A stretch of DNA of 64,000 nucleotides from VAZQ01 sp036557665 (GCA_036557665.1 DATBHG010000058.1:1-64000), one strand, 5' to 3'. Shown: positions 15,402-24,853, counted from the stretch's first letter. Numbers and translations are program-made. Notes: generated from the sequence alone by a model not told the origin.

Positions 15402-16190
15402 CTAAAAATCATCCAACAACCGGCCGAGCCCCTGCACCTTGTCGGTGATCCCGCTCTGGCGGAGCGCATGCCAGTAGGTCGCCGTGTTGATGGCAATCAC
15501 CGGCTTGCCCAGCCACAGCTCCGCCGCGGCGGCAAGCCGTACCATGCTCAGATTGGTCCCGACCTGGACGATTGCGTCGATGTCGGGACCGTCGAGCTCC
15601 AGGAGTTTCGGGCGCAGCGCCTCCGGGGTTACTTCCGCGATCGCGGTCCAGCTCGGACAGGCCAGATAGACATCGCGCACCACCTCAAAGCCGGAGTCGG
15701 TGAAATACTGCCTGACTTCCCGGTTGGCGACCGGGTAGTAGGGGGAGAGGAACGCGAGCCGCTTCACTCCGCCATAGGCTTTCAACGCTGCCGTGCAGGA
15801 ATGCGAGCCGATGCTGACCCCTACTCCGGATTCGCGCTCGATCGTGCGTTGAAACGCGTCGGCTCCGGCGGCGCCGCCGTAGAACGTGATCGCCGACATG
15901 CCCATCACCAGATAGTCCGGCGAGCAGGTCATGACGCTGCGAACGGCATCGAGCACGTTGCGCCCGATCACCTGGGTGCCGGCCATGAAGGTCTCGTTGC
16001 TCACCGCCTGCGCATTGGGCGTGAAGATGCGGCTGTAATGGTTGGTGACGCCGACCGGCCGCATCATCTCGAAATCGGGTTGCACGATGGTATTGGTCGA
16101 AGGCCCGAGCACACCGAGCTTGCGCCGCCAGCCCAGAACGTCCCGCATCCCAAAGGCTCCCTGCCGTACATCCAAGCCCGATCGTAACAT
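15402..16190 (-). CDS. Asp/Glu racemase-superfamily protein lacking both catalytic cysteines
   Basis: A 262-residue protein of the arylmalonate decarboxylase / maleate isomerase group: GVLGPSTNTIVQPDFE at the N terminus, DYLVMGMSAITF at the first catalytic loop, LAFLSPYYPVANREV, and IDAIVQVGTNLSMVRL plus AINTATYWHAL at the second. The two positions normally held by cysteine in racemases and maleate isomerase read Met (MGMS) and Gly (VGTN). I recall a whole subfamily with this pattern in Rhizobiales, so it is not decay. It cannot work by the two-cysteine mechanism; a decarboxylase-like or other role is possible. Its start is 51 bp from that of the divergent FAD monooxygenase. Confidence 0.82.
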   Translation of the reverse strand: MLRSGLDVRQGAFGMRDVLGWRRKLGVLGPSTNTIVQPDFEMMRPVGVTNHYSRIFTPNAQAVSNETFMAGTQVIGRNVLDAVRSVMTCSPDYLVMGMSAITFYGGAAGADAFQRTIERESGVGVSIGSHSCTAALKAYGGVKRLAFLSPYYPVANREVRQYFTDSGFEVVRDVYLACPSWTAIAEVTPEALRPKLLELDGPDIDAIVQVGTNLSMVRLAAAAELWLGKPVIAINTATYWHALRQSGITDKVQGLGRLLDDF

Positions 16191-16240
16191 GCGTGCACCA
16201 ATGAAATCCTGTATTGAGCCGGACGATCGGGGCGCCTCGC

Positions 16241-17440
16241 ATGCCGAACAAGACCGATGCCGTCATCGTCGTAGGTGCCGGGCCGGTAGGCCTCACTGCC
16301 GCCTTGGCGCTGGCTCGCCGCGGCATCCCGGCCGTGGTGCTCGAGGCAGAGCCTGAGCCGGTGCTGGAGCTGCGCGGATCGACTTTTCATCCGCCCACGC
16401 TCGACATGCTGGACGAGTTCGGCGTTGTGCCGCGCATGATCGACGCCGGGCTCAAAGCGCCGACCTGGCAGTTTCGCGACCGGGAAACCGGGCCGGTGGC
16501 AACGTTCGACCTCTCGCTTCTTGCCGCCGATACGAGCCACCCGTACCGCATCCAATGCGAGCAATGGAAGCTCACCCGGTTGCTGCAGGAGGAATATCTC
16601 GAGATTCCCGGCGCCGAGATCCGGTTTGGACATCAGGTCGAATCGGTGCGGCAGGATGCAGACCGCGTCGAGGTGGAGACGCGCGCTGCCGGCACCTCCC
16701 ACGTCATCACCGGGCGCCATGTGGTTGCGGCCGACGGCGCGCGTAGCGCCGTGCGCCGCTCGCTCGGCATAGGGTTCGATGGCTTCACCTATCCGGAGTT
16801 GTTTCTGATCGCCTCGACCGACTATCCCTTCGAGCAGAGGCTGACCGACATCGCCTACGTGAACTACATCGCCGACCCCTTTGAGTGGCTGGTGCTGCTG
16901 CGTGTTCCCGAATTCTGGCGCGTGCTGGTGCCCGCCGCCGCGAGTGCGGAACGGGAGAAGCTCCTCTCCGACGAGACGCTGCAAGGTGTGTTGCAGCGCG
17001 TTGTTCCGTGCGCCGAGCCCTATCGCATCGCGCATCGCTCGCTTTATCACGTGCACCAGCGGGTTGCTCGGCGGTTCCGATGTGGCCGGGTGCTGCTCGC
17101 CGGGGATGCCGCACACGTCAATAACCCGCTCGGGGGCATGGGCATGAACGGAGGCATGCACGACGCGTTCAACCTCGCCGAGAAACTTGCAGCGGTGTGG
17201 GGCGGAGGCGACGAGCGCTTGCTCGATCGTTACGAGCGCCAGCGCCGCACCGTCGCGATCGAGGCCATCCAGCAGCAGACCAACCGCAATCACCAGATGA
17301 TCAGCGAGCGCGACCCGGAAATCCGGCGCAGATCGCTCGACCACCTCCGGCGCACCGCGGCCGACAAGGAGACGGCGCGGGAGTATCTGCTCAATTCGTC
17401 CATGATCGGCAGCCTCCGGCGCGCGGCGCAGATCGAATGA
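16241..17440 (+). CDS. FAD-dependent aromatic monooxygenase (PheA/TfdB/MhpA class)
   Basis: A 399-residue class A flavoprotein monooxygenase. The N terminus has the FAD dinucleotide motif VVGAGPVGLTAALALARRG, the middle has the second FAD region DGARSAVRRSLG, and the GD motif LLAGDAAHVNNPLGGMGMN binds the ribityl chain. It probably hydroxylates a phenolic or hydroxypyridine ring with NAD(P)H. Start: ATG at 16241; a TTG at 16214 would add nine residues of no family character. It is oppositely oriented to its neighbours, and its stop is 6 bp from the stop of the convergent lyase. Its place beside a bicupin, a racemase-type enzyme and a lyase fits an aromatic ring-cleavage route. Confidence 0.9.
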   Translation: MPNKTDAVIVVGAGPVGLTAALALARRGIPAVVLEAEPEPVLELRGSTFHPPTLDMLDEFGVVPRMIDAGLKAPTWQFRDRETGPVATFDLSLLAADTSHPYRIQCEQWKLTRLLQEEYLEIPGAEIRFGHQVESVRQDADRVEVETRAAGTSHVITGRHVVAADGARSAVRRSLGIGFDGFTYPELFLIASTDYPFEQRLTDIAYVNYIADPFEWLVLLRVPEFWRVLVPAAASAEREKLLSDETLQGVLQRVVPCAEPYRIAHRSLYHVHQRVARRFRCGRVLLAGDAAHVNNPLGGMGMNGGMHDAFNLAEKLAAVWGGGDERLLDRYERQRRTVAIEAIQQQTNRNHQMISERDPEIRRRSLDHLRRTAADKETAREYLLNSSMIGSLRRAAQIE

Positions 17441-17446
17441 GCCGCG

Positions 17447-18313
17447 TCATTCAGCGGCCCGGAACCGCGTTTCGCGATCCCAGTATTGTGGAAACCCGAC
17501 GATGCGTTGAAGCTCGGCGAATGAGACCGCGGGCGGCAGCGGCGCCGCGGCGCCCGGCCGCAGCGCCTCGAGCGCCGCCTGCATCGCCGAGATGGCCGAG
17601 CAAAGCAGCATCACCGGATAGAGTGCGAGCTTGTAGCCCAGCCGTTCCAGATCGGAGGGCGGCAGGACCGGCGTTCGGCCGCCCGTCACCATGTTCGCCA
17701 TGCAAGGCCTGCTGACGGCGCGGCAGAAGTCCTGCATTTCCGCCTCGGACTCCGGCGCTTCGTAGAAGATGATGTCCGCCCCTTCCGCCTCGAAATCGCG
17801 GCAGCGCGCCAGTGCCTCCTGCGGGCCGTGCACTGCGCGCGCATCCGTGCGTGCCAGGATCAGGATGTCGCGCTCTCCGCGCGCCTCTACCGCGGCACGG
17901 ATCTTCATGCGCGCTTCCTCCCGCGGGATCACCTGCTTGCCCTTGGTGTGGCCGCACTTCTTCGGGCTCACTTGATCCTCGATCATGACCGCCGCAGCCC
18001 CGGCCCGGGCATATTCGAGGACGGTGCGCTGCACGTTGAGTGCGTTGCCATAGCCGGTATCCCCGTCGCCGATCACGGGAAAGCCGGGAACGGCGCCGCA
18101 ACAACCACGCAGGCTGTCCAGCATCTCGGCGAATGAAATGAGGCCGGTGTCGGGGAGCCCCAGGCGGGCCGCCGAGACGGCGAACCCGCTCATGAACGCG
18201 ATTTCATATCCCGCATCGGCGATGAGCTTCGTCGAGAGCGCATCGAAACAACCCGGCATGATCTGCAAACCGGGGCCGGCGAGGAGCGCGCGCAGGCGCT
18301 GAGCTGGGCTCAC
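17447..18313 (-). CDS. Isocitrate lyase / PEP mutase family C-C lyase
   Basis: A 288-residue TIM-barrel enzyme. Family marks: PGCFDALSTKLIADAGYE with the following FMSGFAVSAARLGLPDTG, DGDTGYGN (metal-binding Asp), IEDQ, KKCGH with the loop cysteine, and ILARTDAR. The KKCGH loop is shared by methylisocitrate lyase, oxaloacetate decarboxylase and 2,3-dimethylmalate lyase relatives, so the substrate is a 2-hydroxy or 2-oxo dicarboxylate. GTG/ATG alternatives upstream are not needed. A gap of 19 bp separates it from the truncated binding-protein remnant upstream. It plausibly splits the end product of the local pathway. Confidence 0.88.
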   Translation of the reverse strand: MSPAQRLRALLAGPGLQIMPGCFDALSTKLIADAGYEIAFMSGFAVSAARLGLPDTGLISFAEMLDSLRGCCGAVPGFPVIGDGDTGYGNALNVQRTVLEYARAGAAAVMIEDQVSPKKCGHTKGKQVIPREEARMKIRAAVEARGERDILILARTDARAVHGPQEALARCRDFEAEGADIIFYEAPESEAEMQDFCRAVSRPCMANMVTGGRTPVLPPSDLERLGYKLALYPVMLLCSAISAMQAALEALRPGAAAPLPPAVSFAELQRIVGFPQYWDRETRFRAAE

Positions 18314-18332
18314 GCAATGCCTCCTTTAGCAT

Positions 18333-18698
18333 TCAGGGGGAGGTGATGCCCGCTGCTTTTACCGCGGCAGCAAACATTGCGCGATCCGCCGTAAAGGTGG
18401 TGGCGACTTCCTCCTTGCTTTGGCCACCCGGCACAATCCCGAGGCTTGTCAGGCGTTGTGCCGCTTCGCGCGACCTTGCCAGGAGGATGATCTCCCGCCG
18501 GATCGCATCCACGATAAGGTCCGGCGTCCCTGCCGGCACGACGAATCCGTTCCAGGAGGAAAATACAAGCCCGGGAAATGTCTCCGCCACGGTGGGCAGG
18601 TCCGGGGCGGCGATCCTTTCCGCGGTTCCGGCCGCGAGCAGCCGGATGCGATCGCTGCCGGCATGTGGCAGCAGCTGCGAGGCATTGCCGAAGAAATG
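18333..18698 (-). pseudogene. C-terminal remnant of a Bug/TctC-type tricarboxylate-binding protein
   Basis: Reading on from the stop of the MFS gene in the same frame gives about 121 residues ending at 18333. Segments such as RIRLLAAGTAERIAAPDLP, TVAETFPGLVFSSWNGFVV and PAGTPDLIVDAIRREI are the classical C-terminal third of Bug-family solute-binding proteins. The signal peptide and the first two thirds are missing. The piece is open without internal stops and could start at GTG 18590 (85 residues), but half a binding cleft is unlikely to work. It looks like a deletion scar in which the MFS gene end replaced the upstream part of the gene. Confidence 0.8.
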
Positions 18699-19931
18699 TC
18701 AGCTCGAATCTCCGCGCTGCCGCGATCCGCGCAGCGCGAGAGACAAGGGCAATGTCAACAGGACCACCGCCGCAATGATGACGACCGTAATTGGAACGCC
18801 GAGCCTGTCGCCGATGAAGCCGTAGAGCACCGGCGCACTCGCCCCCGCGCCGATCGTTGCCGTATAGAAAATGCTGAAGGCGCGCGTGCGCCGCTCCGGC
18901 GCCACCAGCTCCGGCACGGAGCCGTACAGCACCGAGGATGTGCCATTGAGCGCGATTCCGATGAGCGGAAGCAGCGCCAGCGCGGGGGCGAGCGGCACCG
19001 GCAGCAGGCCGACGATCAGGGCCGCGGTAAGCGCTTCGGTCAGCCATACGGTGGGAATCGCGCCGATGCGCGCACCGATGAAACCGCACACGAGCTTGCC
19101 GGCTGCGCCTCCGACAAAGACTGCGGTCAGCGCGAGCCCGATGGTGGGCACGCTCGCTCCTTTCGCCTTGAGCACGAACGGCAGGAACAGCAGGAATCCC
19201 ATGCGGGTGGCGCTGTCGAGCATGCCGATCGAGCACAGCACAGGAAAGGCTGCGCGCGAGGCGACAACCTTGCGGGCTGCGGCGGTCGCGTGATCCGCGC
19301 GGGCTCCTCCGGCCTCGGTCGCCAAGCGCGGGGTGAGCAGGAAGATCCCGAGCCCGGCAAGAAGCCCGATCGCGCCAAGGAGCGCGAGCACGGGCCGCCA
19401 TGACATCAGAATGAGCAGCACGGACGCTGTCGCGGGCAGCGTCATCTTTCCGATGTCGCCGGCGAAATTGTAGGTGCCGATTGCCTTCATCGAGCGCGCC
19501 CCGCTGAAGGCATGCGCTACCAGCGAGGACGCAATGGGATGCTGCGTGCTCGACCCGAGTCCGGCACAGAACAGGGAGATCAGGAGAAGCCCGATCCCGG
19601 CGCTCGCGCCAGCCACGCAATACCCGATGCCGGTCAGCGCCGTTCCCGCCGCAAGGACGGCGGCGCCGCCAAACCGCTCGGCCAGAAAACCTGCCGGGAT
19701 CTGAAAACCCGCCATCGTGCCGGAAAACATCGCCCGCAGCAGCCCGAGCTCCGCATAACCGACACCGAATTCCTTCTGCCACAGCGGCAGCAGCACGTAG
19801 ATGAGATCGGTATAGCCGTCGTGCAGCGCGTGGGCGCCAAAGGCGACGCCGGCCACCCGGCGCTCTACACGTCGGCTCGCAGGCGCACCCGCCGGTTTCA
19901 AGCTATGTGCGTCAGCGACGGCCATGTTCAT
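18699..19931 (-). CDS. MFS transporter (fosmidomycin-resistance-like branch)
   Basis: A 410-residue membrane protein with about twelve hydrophobic segments. AHALHDGYTDLIYVLLPLWQ at the N terminus, GAGLGSSTQHP-type (CAGLGSSTQHPIASSLV) in segment 4-5 and the central Ala/Arg-rich loop near 190-215 fit the Fsr-like major facilitator branch. It probably exports or imports a small organic compound by proton coupling. The last residues (LRGSRQRGDSS) are hydrophilic and short, and the TGA at 18699-18701 is followed in frame by the Bug remnant, so the native 3' end may have been changed by a rearrangement. Confidence 0.85.
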   Translation of the reverse strand: MNMAVADAHSLKPAGAPASRRVERRVAGVAFGAHALHDGYTDLIYVLLPLWQKEFGVGYAELGLLRAMFSGTMAGFQIPAGFLAERFGGAAVLAAGTALTGIGYCVAGASAGIGLLLISLFCAGLGSSTQHPIASSLVAHAFSGARSMKAIGTYNFAGDIGKMTLPATASVLLILMSWRPVLALLGAIGLLAGLGIFLLTPRLATEAGGARADHATAAARKVVASRAAFPVLCSIGMLDSATRMGFLLFLPFVLKAKGASVPTIGLALTAVFVGGAAGKLVCGFIGARIGAIPTVWLTEALTAALIVGLLPVPLAPALALLPLIGIALNGTSSVLYGSVPELVAPERRTRAFSIFYTATIGAGASAPVLYGFIGDRLGVPITVVIIAAVVLLTLPLSLALRGSRQRGDSS

Positions 19932-20136
19932 CTCGCGCGCAGCGTTACACGAAAGTCACGCCCAGGATGAAGCGACGCTTTCCCGCGATCAAGTGCGCGT
20001 TTCATATGCTGCGCAGCGAGTCCTGGATGCGGCCCGGCGCGAGCGCATGCACAGCGGATAGTCGGGTCGCGGACGGCGGCATAGTCCGAGCGCGCTGCTT
20101 ACGCCGCACCGCGCCCGGGAGCGCTCGGCAAGATTC

Positions 20137-20619
20137 TTAGTGCTGAATGAACAGACCGCGCAGCGTTTCCGTCCCGTCCTCGCGTTGCCATGTGATATCG
20201 GCTATGCGCCAGCCCTCTTTGAGCTTCACAAGGTCCAGCACGATCTTCGTCGGCTTTTCGTCATTGTCGAACTTTACGGTTGCGGTTGCCTTGCCCGGCT
20301 CCGCATCCGCGACGGCGATATCGAAGTCGGCAATGTTCCAGTCGCCCGCATCAACGAATGGGTCCCCAGTGAGCGCGGGAGCTTCGCCCTGATCTGCGGC
20401 CTCCTTGCGGTCCTTGCTGATGAGCGCCGCCAGATCCGGCTCGAAATAGCGGCGCAGTGCCGCGTCGGTGTCGAGAGCGATCCCATTGCCGCTCTGGCCC
20501 TTGTAGGCATCGTAGATGGCCGCAACAAAATTTCGCGCCGAGGGGTCGGCCGCAGGCGCCGCCGACAGCGCGACGATCGCGCCGAAAATCCCGAGAAATA
20601 TCGTCGAACGGCGGTTCAT
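20137..20619 (-). CDS. DUF3828-type secreted protein
   Basis: A 160-residue protein starting at ATG 20619 with an N-terminal signal sequence (MNRRSTIFLGIFGAIVALSA, cleavage near APAAD). The mature part has the DUF3828 pattern: NFVAAIYDAYKG, a LDTDAALRRYFEPDLAALI segment and a C-terminal WRIADITWQ strand, similar to small NTF2-like periplasmic proteins. No function is known. It lies 46 bp behind the large subunit of the Mo-hydroxylase on the same strand, so it is likely co-transcribed. An upstream GTG/ATG would spoil the signal peptide. Confidence 0.8.
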   Translation of the reverse strand: MNRRSTIFLGIFGAIVALSAAPAADPSARNFVAAIYDAYKGQSGNGIALDTDAALRRYFEPDLAALISKDRKEAADQGEAPALTGDPFVDAGDWNIADFDIAVADAEPGKATATVKFDNDEKPTKIVLDLVKLKEGWRIADITWQREDGTETLRGLFIQH

Positions 20620-20665
20620 GTGCCGGCCAAGAATGGAATCCAAACAGCCCTGAGTAAAATGGCGT

Positions 20666-22897
20666 TCACGTTCTGGCGGCAAGTGCTGCTTTGACGCGAT
20701 CGGGCGTCATCGGATACTCGCGCAGCCGCACGCCGGTCGCGTCGAAGAACGCATTGGCGATGGCTGCGCCGGTTGCGCCCATCACCTCCTCGCCGGCGCC
20801 GGTGGAAGGCTGATCCAGCCGCTGCACGACGACGGGCACCACGTCGGGATGCTCGGCAAAGCGCAGCACCGGATAGGATACCCAATCGAGGCTGATGACC
20901 CCGCTCCGGTCGAACCGCACCTCCTCTTTGAGCATGCGGCTCGTCGCCTGGATCATCTGCCCTGTCATCTGGTTCTCGACCAGCGCGGGATTGACCACCT
21001 GGCCCGCGTCCAGGGCCGCGCAGATGCGTTTGGCCACGATGACACCGGTGCGGGTATCGATCTCGATCTCGGCAACGGCCGCGCCGTACGACACGTGATG
21101 GGTGCCCAGGGCGATGCCGCGGCCGCTGACCGCCCCGGCTTTGGAGAGCGACGAGGCGGCGACACGCGGCGCCCACCTGGCAGCCTCGGCGGCGGCATTG
21201 AGGACGCCGAGCCAGCGGGCGTCCCCGATATTGTGCCGGCGAAACTCCAGCGGGTCCATGTTGGCCGCGTGGGCGAGCTCGTCGATCGTCTGCTCGGAGG
21301 CGAATGCAAAGGACAGATCGAGCGGCGAGCGCAGGGGCGCTCCCTTGAGATACCCGGCCATGGGCACGGCGTGACTCACGACTCGGCGGTTTGCCACCGC
21401 GTACATCGAGCCGGTGCTCATGCGGTTCACCGGAATGGACGGGGGGCCGCTCGCCTGCTCCTTGGGCGGCGTGCGCAACGCCAGCTCATGGGTGGTCTCA
21501 TTGACCATCCAGCCGTGCTGCCAGCCGTGATACTCGTAGGCAATGAGCTTGCCTGCTGCATCGATGCCGGCACGCACCTCGGCAAGGTGCGCGGGGCCGT
21601 AATCGTCCCAGCCGAGCTCGTCCCAGCGCATGAACTGCACGCGGACTGGTTTGCCGACCGCCTGCGACATCACCGCCGCCGCTTGTGCGGCATCGTCATA
21701 GCAGCTGCGCCCGAACGTGCCTGAGCCCTCGTAATATCGGACCCGGACTCTCTCGACCGGCAGGCCAAGCACCACGGCGAGCATGGCCCGCGTATGGTAG
21801 ATGTCCTGGGTCGAGGAGAGGACCAGCGCGCCGTCCGGGCCCACATCGCCGATTGCGCAGTTCGGCGCGAATGGCGCATGCGACTGATACGGACAGCGAT
21901 AGCTTGCCGACGCGACATGTGCCGCTTGCGCAAAGGCCTTGTCGGCGTCGCCCCAGTGCGCGATGACGGTGTCGGTGGTCTTGGCGGCGCGCATGTGGTC
22001 GAATAGGTTTGCGGGCAGTGCGGGCGGCTCCTGCCAGGTAATCTTGAGCAGCTCCGCCGCCTTCACCGCGTCCCATTCGTTGGGCGCGACCACTCCGACG
22101 AAGTCGCCTTTGCGCACCACGCGGGCGCCGGGGATCCTTGCAATCGACGATTCGTCGATGCGCGCGGGTTTTGCGCCGGCACCATAGGCGCGCTGTCCGC
22201 GCGGACGCACGATGCGGCCGTGCAGCATGTCCGGCATGTGCACATGCTGCATGTGCACGTATTTCCCGCTGGCCTTGTCGGGAATGTCGACGCGGGGCAC
22301 CCGCGTTCCGACGAGCTTGTACCGGTCGATCGGCTTCTGCGGCGCGGTCCCGGTGAGCTTGACGTTGAACGGGCTGTCCCCCAGAAGCTCGCCGTAGCTG
22401 ACCCGTCGGCTGGGGTCGCCGTCGATCGACACCACGCCCCTGGAAACTGTCAGGCTGCCCGGCTGCACGCCAAGCCTGCTCGAGGCAAGCGTGAGCAGTG
22501 CCTGGCGCGCCTCCGCAGCGGCGGCACGCAGCTGCGGGCCGCCGCGGTGGATGGATGAGCTGGAAACGGTCGCGCCCTGGTTCGGCGTCACATTGGTATC
22601 GAGCCTCACCCATTTGAGCTGACTGATGTCCAGATCGAGCTCCTCGCCCGCGATCTGCAAAAGGCCGGTCGTGTTGCCTTGGCCGAACTCGCCTTTGCCG
22701 AAGTAGATGGTCGCGGTGTTGTCGGAATGAACGGCGATCCAGGAGTCGATTGCGCTCGGATCCGGCGGCCCGGCCCCATCTCCGCGCGCTGCTGGAGCAG
22801 GCGAAGCCGTCCCGCCCATGTTGAAGCCCACGACCAGCACCCCGCCGGCCTTGAGCAGGCTGCGGCGCGAGAAAGGCAACCTCGTGTGTTGCGTCAT
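20666..22897 (-). CDS. Molybdopterin-binding large subunit, isoquinoline 1-oxidoreductase / aldehyde oxidase type
   Basis: A 743-residue IorB-type subunit. A twin-arginine signal SRRSLLKAGG near residues 9-18 predicts Tat export of the folded holoenzyme to the periplasm. Two aldehyde-oxidase/xanthine-dehydrogenase Mo domains follow; GAGEEVMG near residue 710 holds the catalytic Glu, and NPALVENQMTGQ is the typical cofactor segment. The start ATG overlaps the stop of the 2Fe-2S gene as ATGA, so both subunits are made together. Family members hydroxylate N-heteroaromatics or aldehydes and pass electrons to a cytochrome or quinone. The cytochrome c subunit that often completes such enzymes is not seen here. 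Confidence 0.92.
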   Translation of the reverse strand: MTQHTRLPFSRRSLLKAGGVLVVGFNMGGTASPAPAARGDGAGPPDPSAIDSWIAVHSDNTATIYFGKGEFGQGNTTGLLQIAGEELDLDISQLKWVRLDTNVTPNQGATVSSSSIHRGGPQLRAAAAEARQALLTLASSRLGVQPGSLTVSRGVVSIDGDPSRRVSYGELLGDSPFNVKLTGTAPQKPIDRYKLVGTRVPRVDIPDKASGKYVHMQHVHMPDMLHGRIVRPRGQRAYGAGAKPARIDESSIARIPGARVVRKGDFVGVVAPNEWDAVKAAELLKITWQEPPALPANLFDHMRAAKTTDTVIAHWGDADKAFAQAAHVASASYRCPYQSHAPFAPNCAIGDVGPDGALVLSSTQDIYHTRAMLAVVLGLPVERVRVRYYEGSGTFGRSCYDDAAQAAAVMSQAVGKPVRVQFMRWDELGWDDYGPAHLAEVRAGIDAAGKLIAYEYHGWQHGWMVNETTHELALRTPPKEQASGPPSIPVNRMSTGSMYAVANRRVVSHAVPMAGYLKGAPLRSPLDLSFAFASEQTIDELAHAANMDPLEFRRHNIGDARWLGVLNAAAEAARWAPRVAASSLSKAGAVSGRGIALGTHHVSYGAAVAEIEIDTRTGVIVAKRICAALDAGQVVNPALVENQMTGQMIQATSRMLKEEVRFDRSGVISLDWVSYPVLRFAEHPDVVPVVVQRLDQPSTGAGEEVMGATGAAIANAFFDATGVRLREYPMTPDRVKAALAART

Positions 22898-23403
22898 CGC
22901 ACCTCTCCGGAGATTGCCTGGCCGGCCAGTTGGATTGCCTTGAGCACCCGCGGATAGGTGCCGCACCGGCAGAGATGCCCGTTCATATGCGCGCGAATTT
23001 CCGCTTCGGTCGGCTTGGGATTTTGCGCCAGCAGCTCCGAGCCTTTGATGGTCATTCCGTTGTAGCAATATCCGCACTGGATCGCCTGCACGTCTATGAA
23101 CGCCTGCTGCAGCGGATGCAGGGCCGGCGCTTGCGGCAGGCGCTTCTGCTCCGCATAGAGCGCAGGCAAGCCCTCGAGCGTCGTGATCGACTTCCCGGCC
23201 ATGCTTGCGACGGGAGTGATGCAGGAGCGAATCTCGACGCCGTCGGCGAGCACAGAGCACGAGCCGCATTGCGCCAGGCCGCAGCCGAACCGCGGCCCCT
23301 GCAATCGCAATTCGTTGCTCAGCACGTAAAGCAGCGGGGTGTCCGGTGCGGCCGCGACCGGCCACATCTTGCCGTTCACCTTGATCGTGAGATCATCGGG
23401 CAT
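22894..23403 (-). CDS. (2Fe-2S)-binding small subunit of Mo-hydroxylase, IorA type
   Basis: A 169-residue protein with two iron-sulfur domains: a plant-type ferredoxin part (GCGLAQCGSCSVLADG and the later SC) and an all-helical part (QCGYCYNG and LCRCGTYPR). It carries electrons from the molybdenum centre of the partner encoded directly downstream. It has no own signal peptide, which fits hitch-hiking on the Tat signal of the large subunit. Start ATG 23403 gives the expected family N terminus (TIKVNGK). Confidence 0.93.
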   Translation of the reverse strand: MPDDLTIKVNGKMWPVAAAPDTPLLYVLSNELRLQGPRFGCGLAQCGSCSVLADGVEIRSCITPVASMAGKSITTLEGLPALYAEQKRLPQAPALHPLQQAFIDVQAIQCGYCYNGMTIKGSELLAQNPKPTEAEIRAHMNGHLCRCGTYPRVLKAIQLAGQAISGEVR

Positions 23404-23644
23404 CCCAGTCCTCCCGGTTCTCGTGGTCGGCGTAGACCGGATGAGCGAAGCGACATCCGGGCATTTTGTCAGGCCTGGTCCGCCATTGCGTTGCGCTCAT
23501 TCGGGTTGCGGTGTCGGCAAGCTCGGCTTTGAGGCTAACCAAACCGGGCAATCGGAACAAGCAGCGGGGCTGCCCGATCGCATGTGCCCGCATGCCATGT
23601 TAGAACGCGCCGACGTTCATTTGATCTCAGGGCGCAAAAGCAGA

Positions 23645-24853
23645 ATGACCACCGAGGTTGCGGCACGACCCGGCTCCCGACGCGCTGCCGGGATGCCGCG
23701 CTCTGCCATCCGTGAGATCATGGCGCTGGCGGCCGGCCGGCCGAACGTGATTCATCTGGAAGTAGGAGAGCCTGATTTTTCCACGCCGCTGCCCATCGTC
23801 GACGCCGGCTTCGCCGCAGCGCGGGCGGGCTTTACCAAGTACAGCCCCAATGCCGGGCTTGCTTCCCTGCGCCAGCGGGTAGCAAGGCGGGTGAGCGCGG
23901 CCTGGGGCAGTAACGTTCCTGCGGAGCGGATCGTGATCACCACGGGCGCAATCGGCGCGCTCTATTCCGCGCTCATGGCCGTGACGGACGCCGCCGACGA
24001 GGTTCTCATTCCCGATCCGGGCTGGCCGAATTACGAGGCCATCGTCCATCTCGCCGGCGCCGTGCCGGTGCGCTTTTCACTCCCGGCGCGACGCGGCTTC
24101 GTGCCCGATACCGCCGAGATATCCGGCCTGCTCACTCCACGCACCAAGGCGATCGTGATCAATACGCCGGGCAATCCCTCGGGAGCCGTGTTCTCAAAAG
24201 AAATCATGGCCGAGATCTGCGCCCTGTCGCGGCGCACCGGCATCTACGTCATCAGCGACGAGGTCTACGAGGAGATCGTGTTCGAGGGACGGCATGTCTC
24301 GGCCGGCGCGCTTGGGGCTGCGGACCGCACCTTTGTGGTGTCGGGCTTCTCGAAGACCTATGCCATGACCGGCTGGCGGCTCGGCTGGCTCGTGTGCCCG
24401 CCCGAGTTGGCGCCTGTGGCAGCGAGCCTGCAGGAGCCCGTCGCCTCCTGTGCGTCCACCGTCGCGCAGAAGGCCGCGGAGGCGGCGCTCGACGGGGATC
24501 AGGCGATCGTGGATGGCTTTCGCGAAAGCTACAGGCGCCGGCGCGACATCGTCGTCGATGTTTTCGGGAACACCCAGCTGTTGCCGCTGGTTCCGGAAGG
24601 AGCTTTCTACGCGCTGATCGATATCGGGGCGACCGGGCGCCGTTCGCTGGATTTCGCGCGCGATCTGCTGGCGCGCTGCGATACCGCGGTCGTGCCGGGC
24701 ATCACTTTCGGGCCGAGTTGCGACAGCTACGTGCGCGTCGCCTTTACCATCGGCGATGACGACCTGCGCAGAGGCTTGCAGCGGTTGCGCTCCCATATCG
24801 AGATGCTGCGCGACAACGCGGCGAGCGAGCGAGAGAGGGTGGCCCATTCATGA
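23645..24853 (+). CDS. Class I/II pyridoxal-phosphate aminotransferase
   Basis: A 402-residue fold type I aminotransferase. Key marks: HLEVGEPDFSTP near residue 40, NAGLASLRQ, NTPGNPSGAVF, SDEVYEEIVF, and SGFSKTYAMTGWRLGW with the PLP-binding Lys in SFSK-like context. It converts an amino acid to a 2-oxo acid or the reverse; the specificity is open (aspartate-type AspC/PatA relatives are closest by eye). Start ATG 23645; the longer open frame upstream has no family character. It is joined to the M20 hydrolase gene by an ATGA overlap, so both steps are probably in one pathway. Confidence 0.9.
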   Translation: MTTEVAARPGSRRAAGMPRSAIREIMALAAGRPNVIHLEVGEPDFSTPLPIVDAGFAAARAGFTKYSPNAGLASLRQRVARRVSAAWGSNVPAERIVITTGAIGALYSALMAVTDAADEVLIPDPGWPNYEAIVHLAGAVPVRFSLPARRGFVPDTAEISGLLTPRTKAIVINTPGNPSGAVFSKEIMAEICALSRRTGIYVISDEVYEEIVFEGRHVSAGALGAADRTFVVSGFSKTYAMTGWRLGWLVCPPELAPVAASLQEPVASCASTVAQKAAEAALDGDQAIVDGFRESYRRRRDIVVDVFGNTQLLPLVPEGAFYALIDIGATGRRSLDFARDLLARCDTAVVPGITFGPSCDSYVRVAFTIGDDDLRRGLQRLRSHIEMLRDNAASERERVAHS

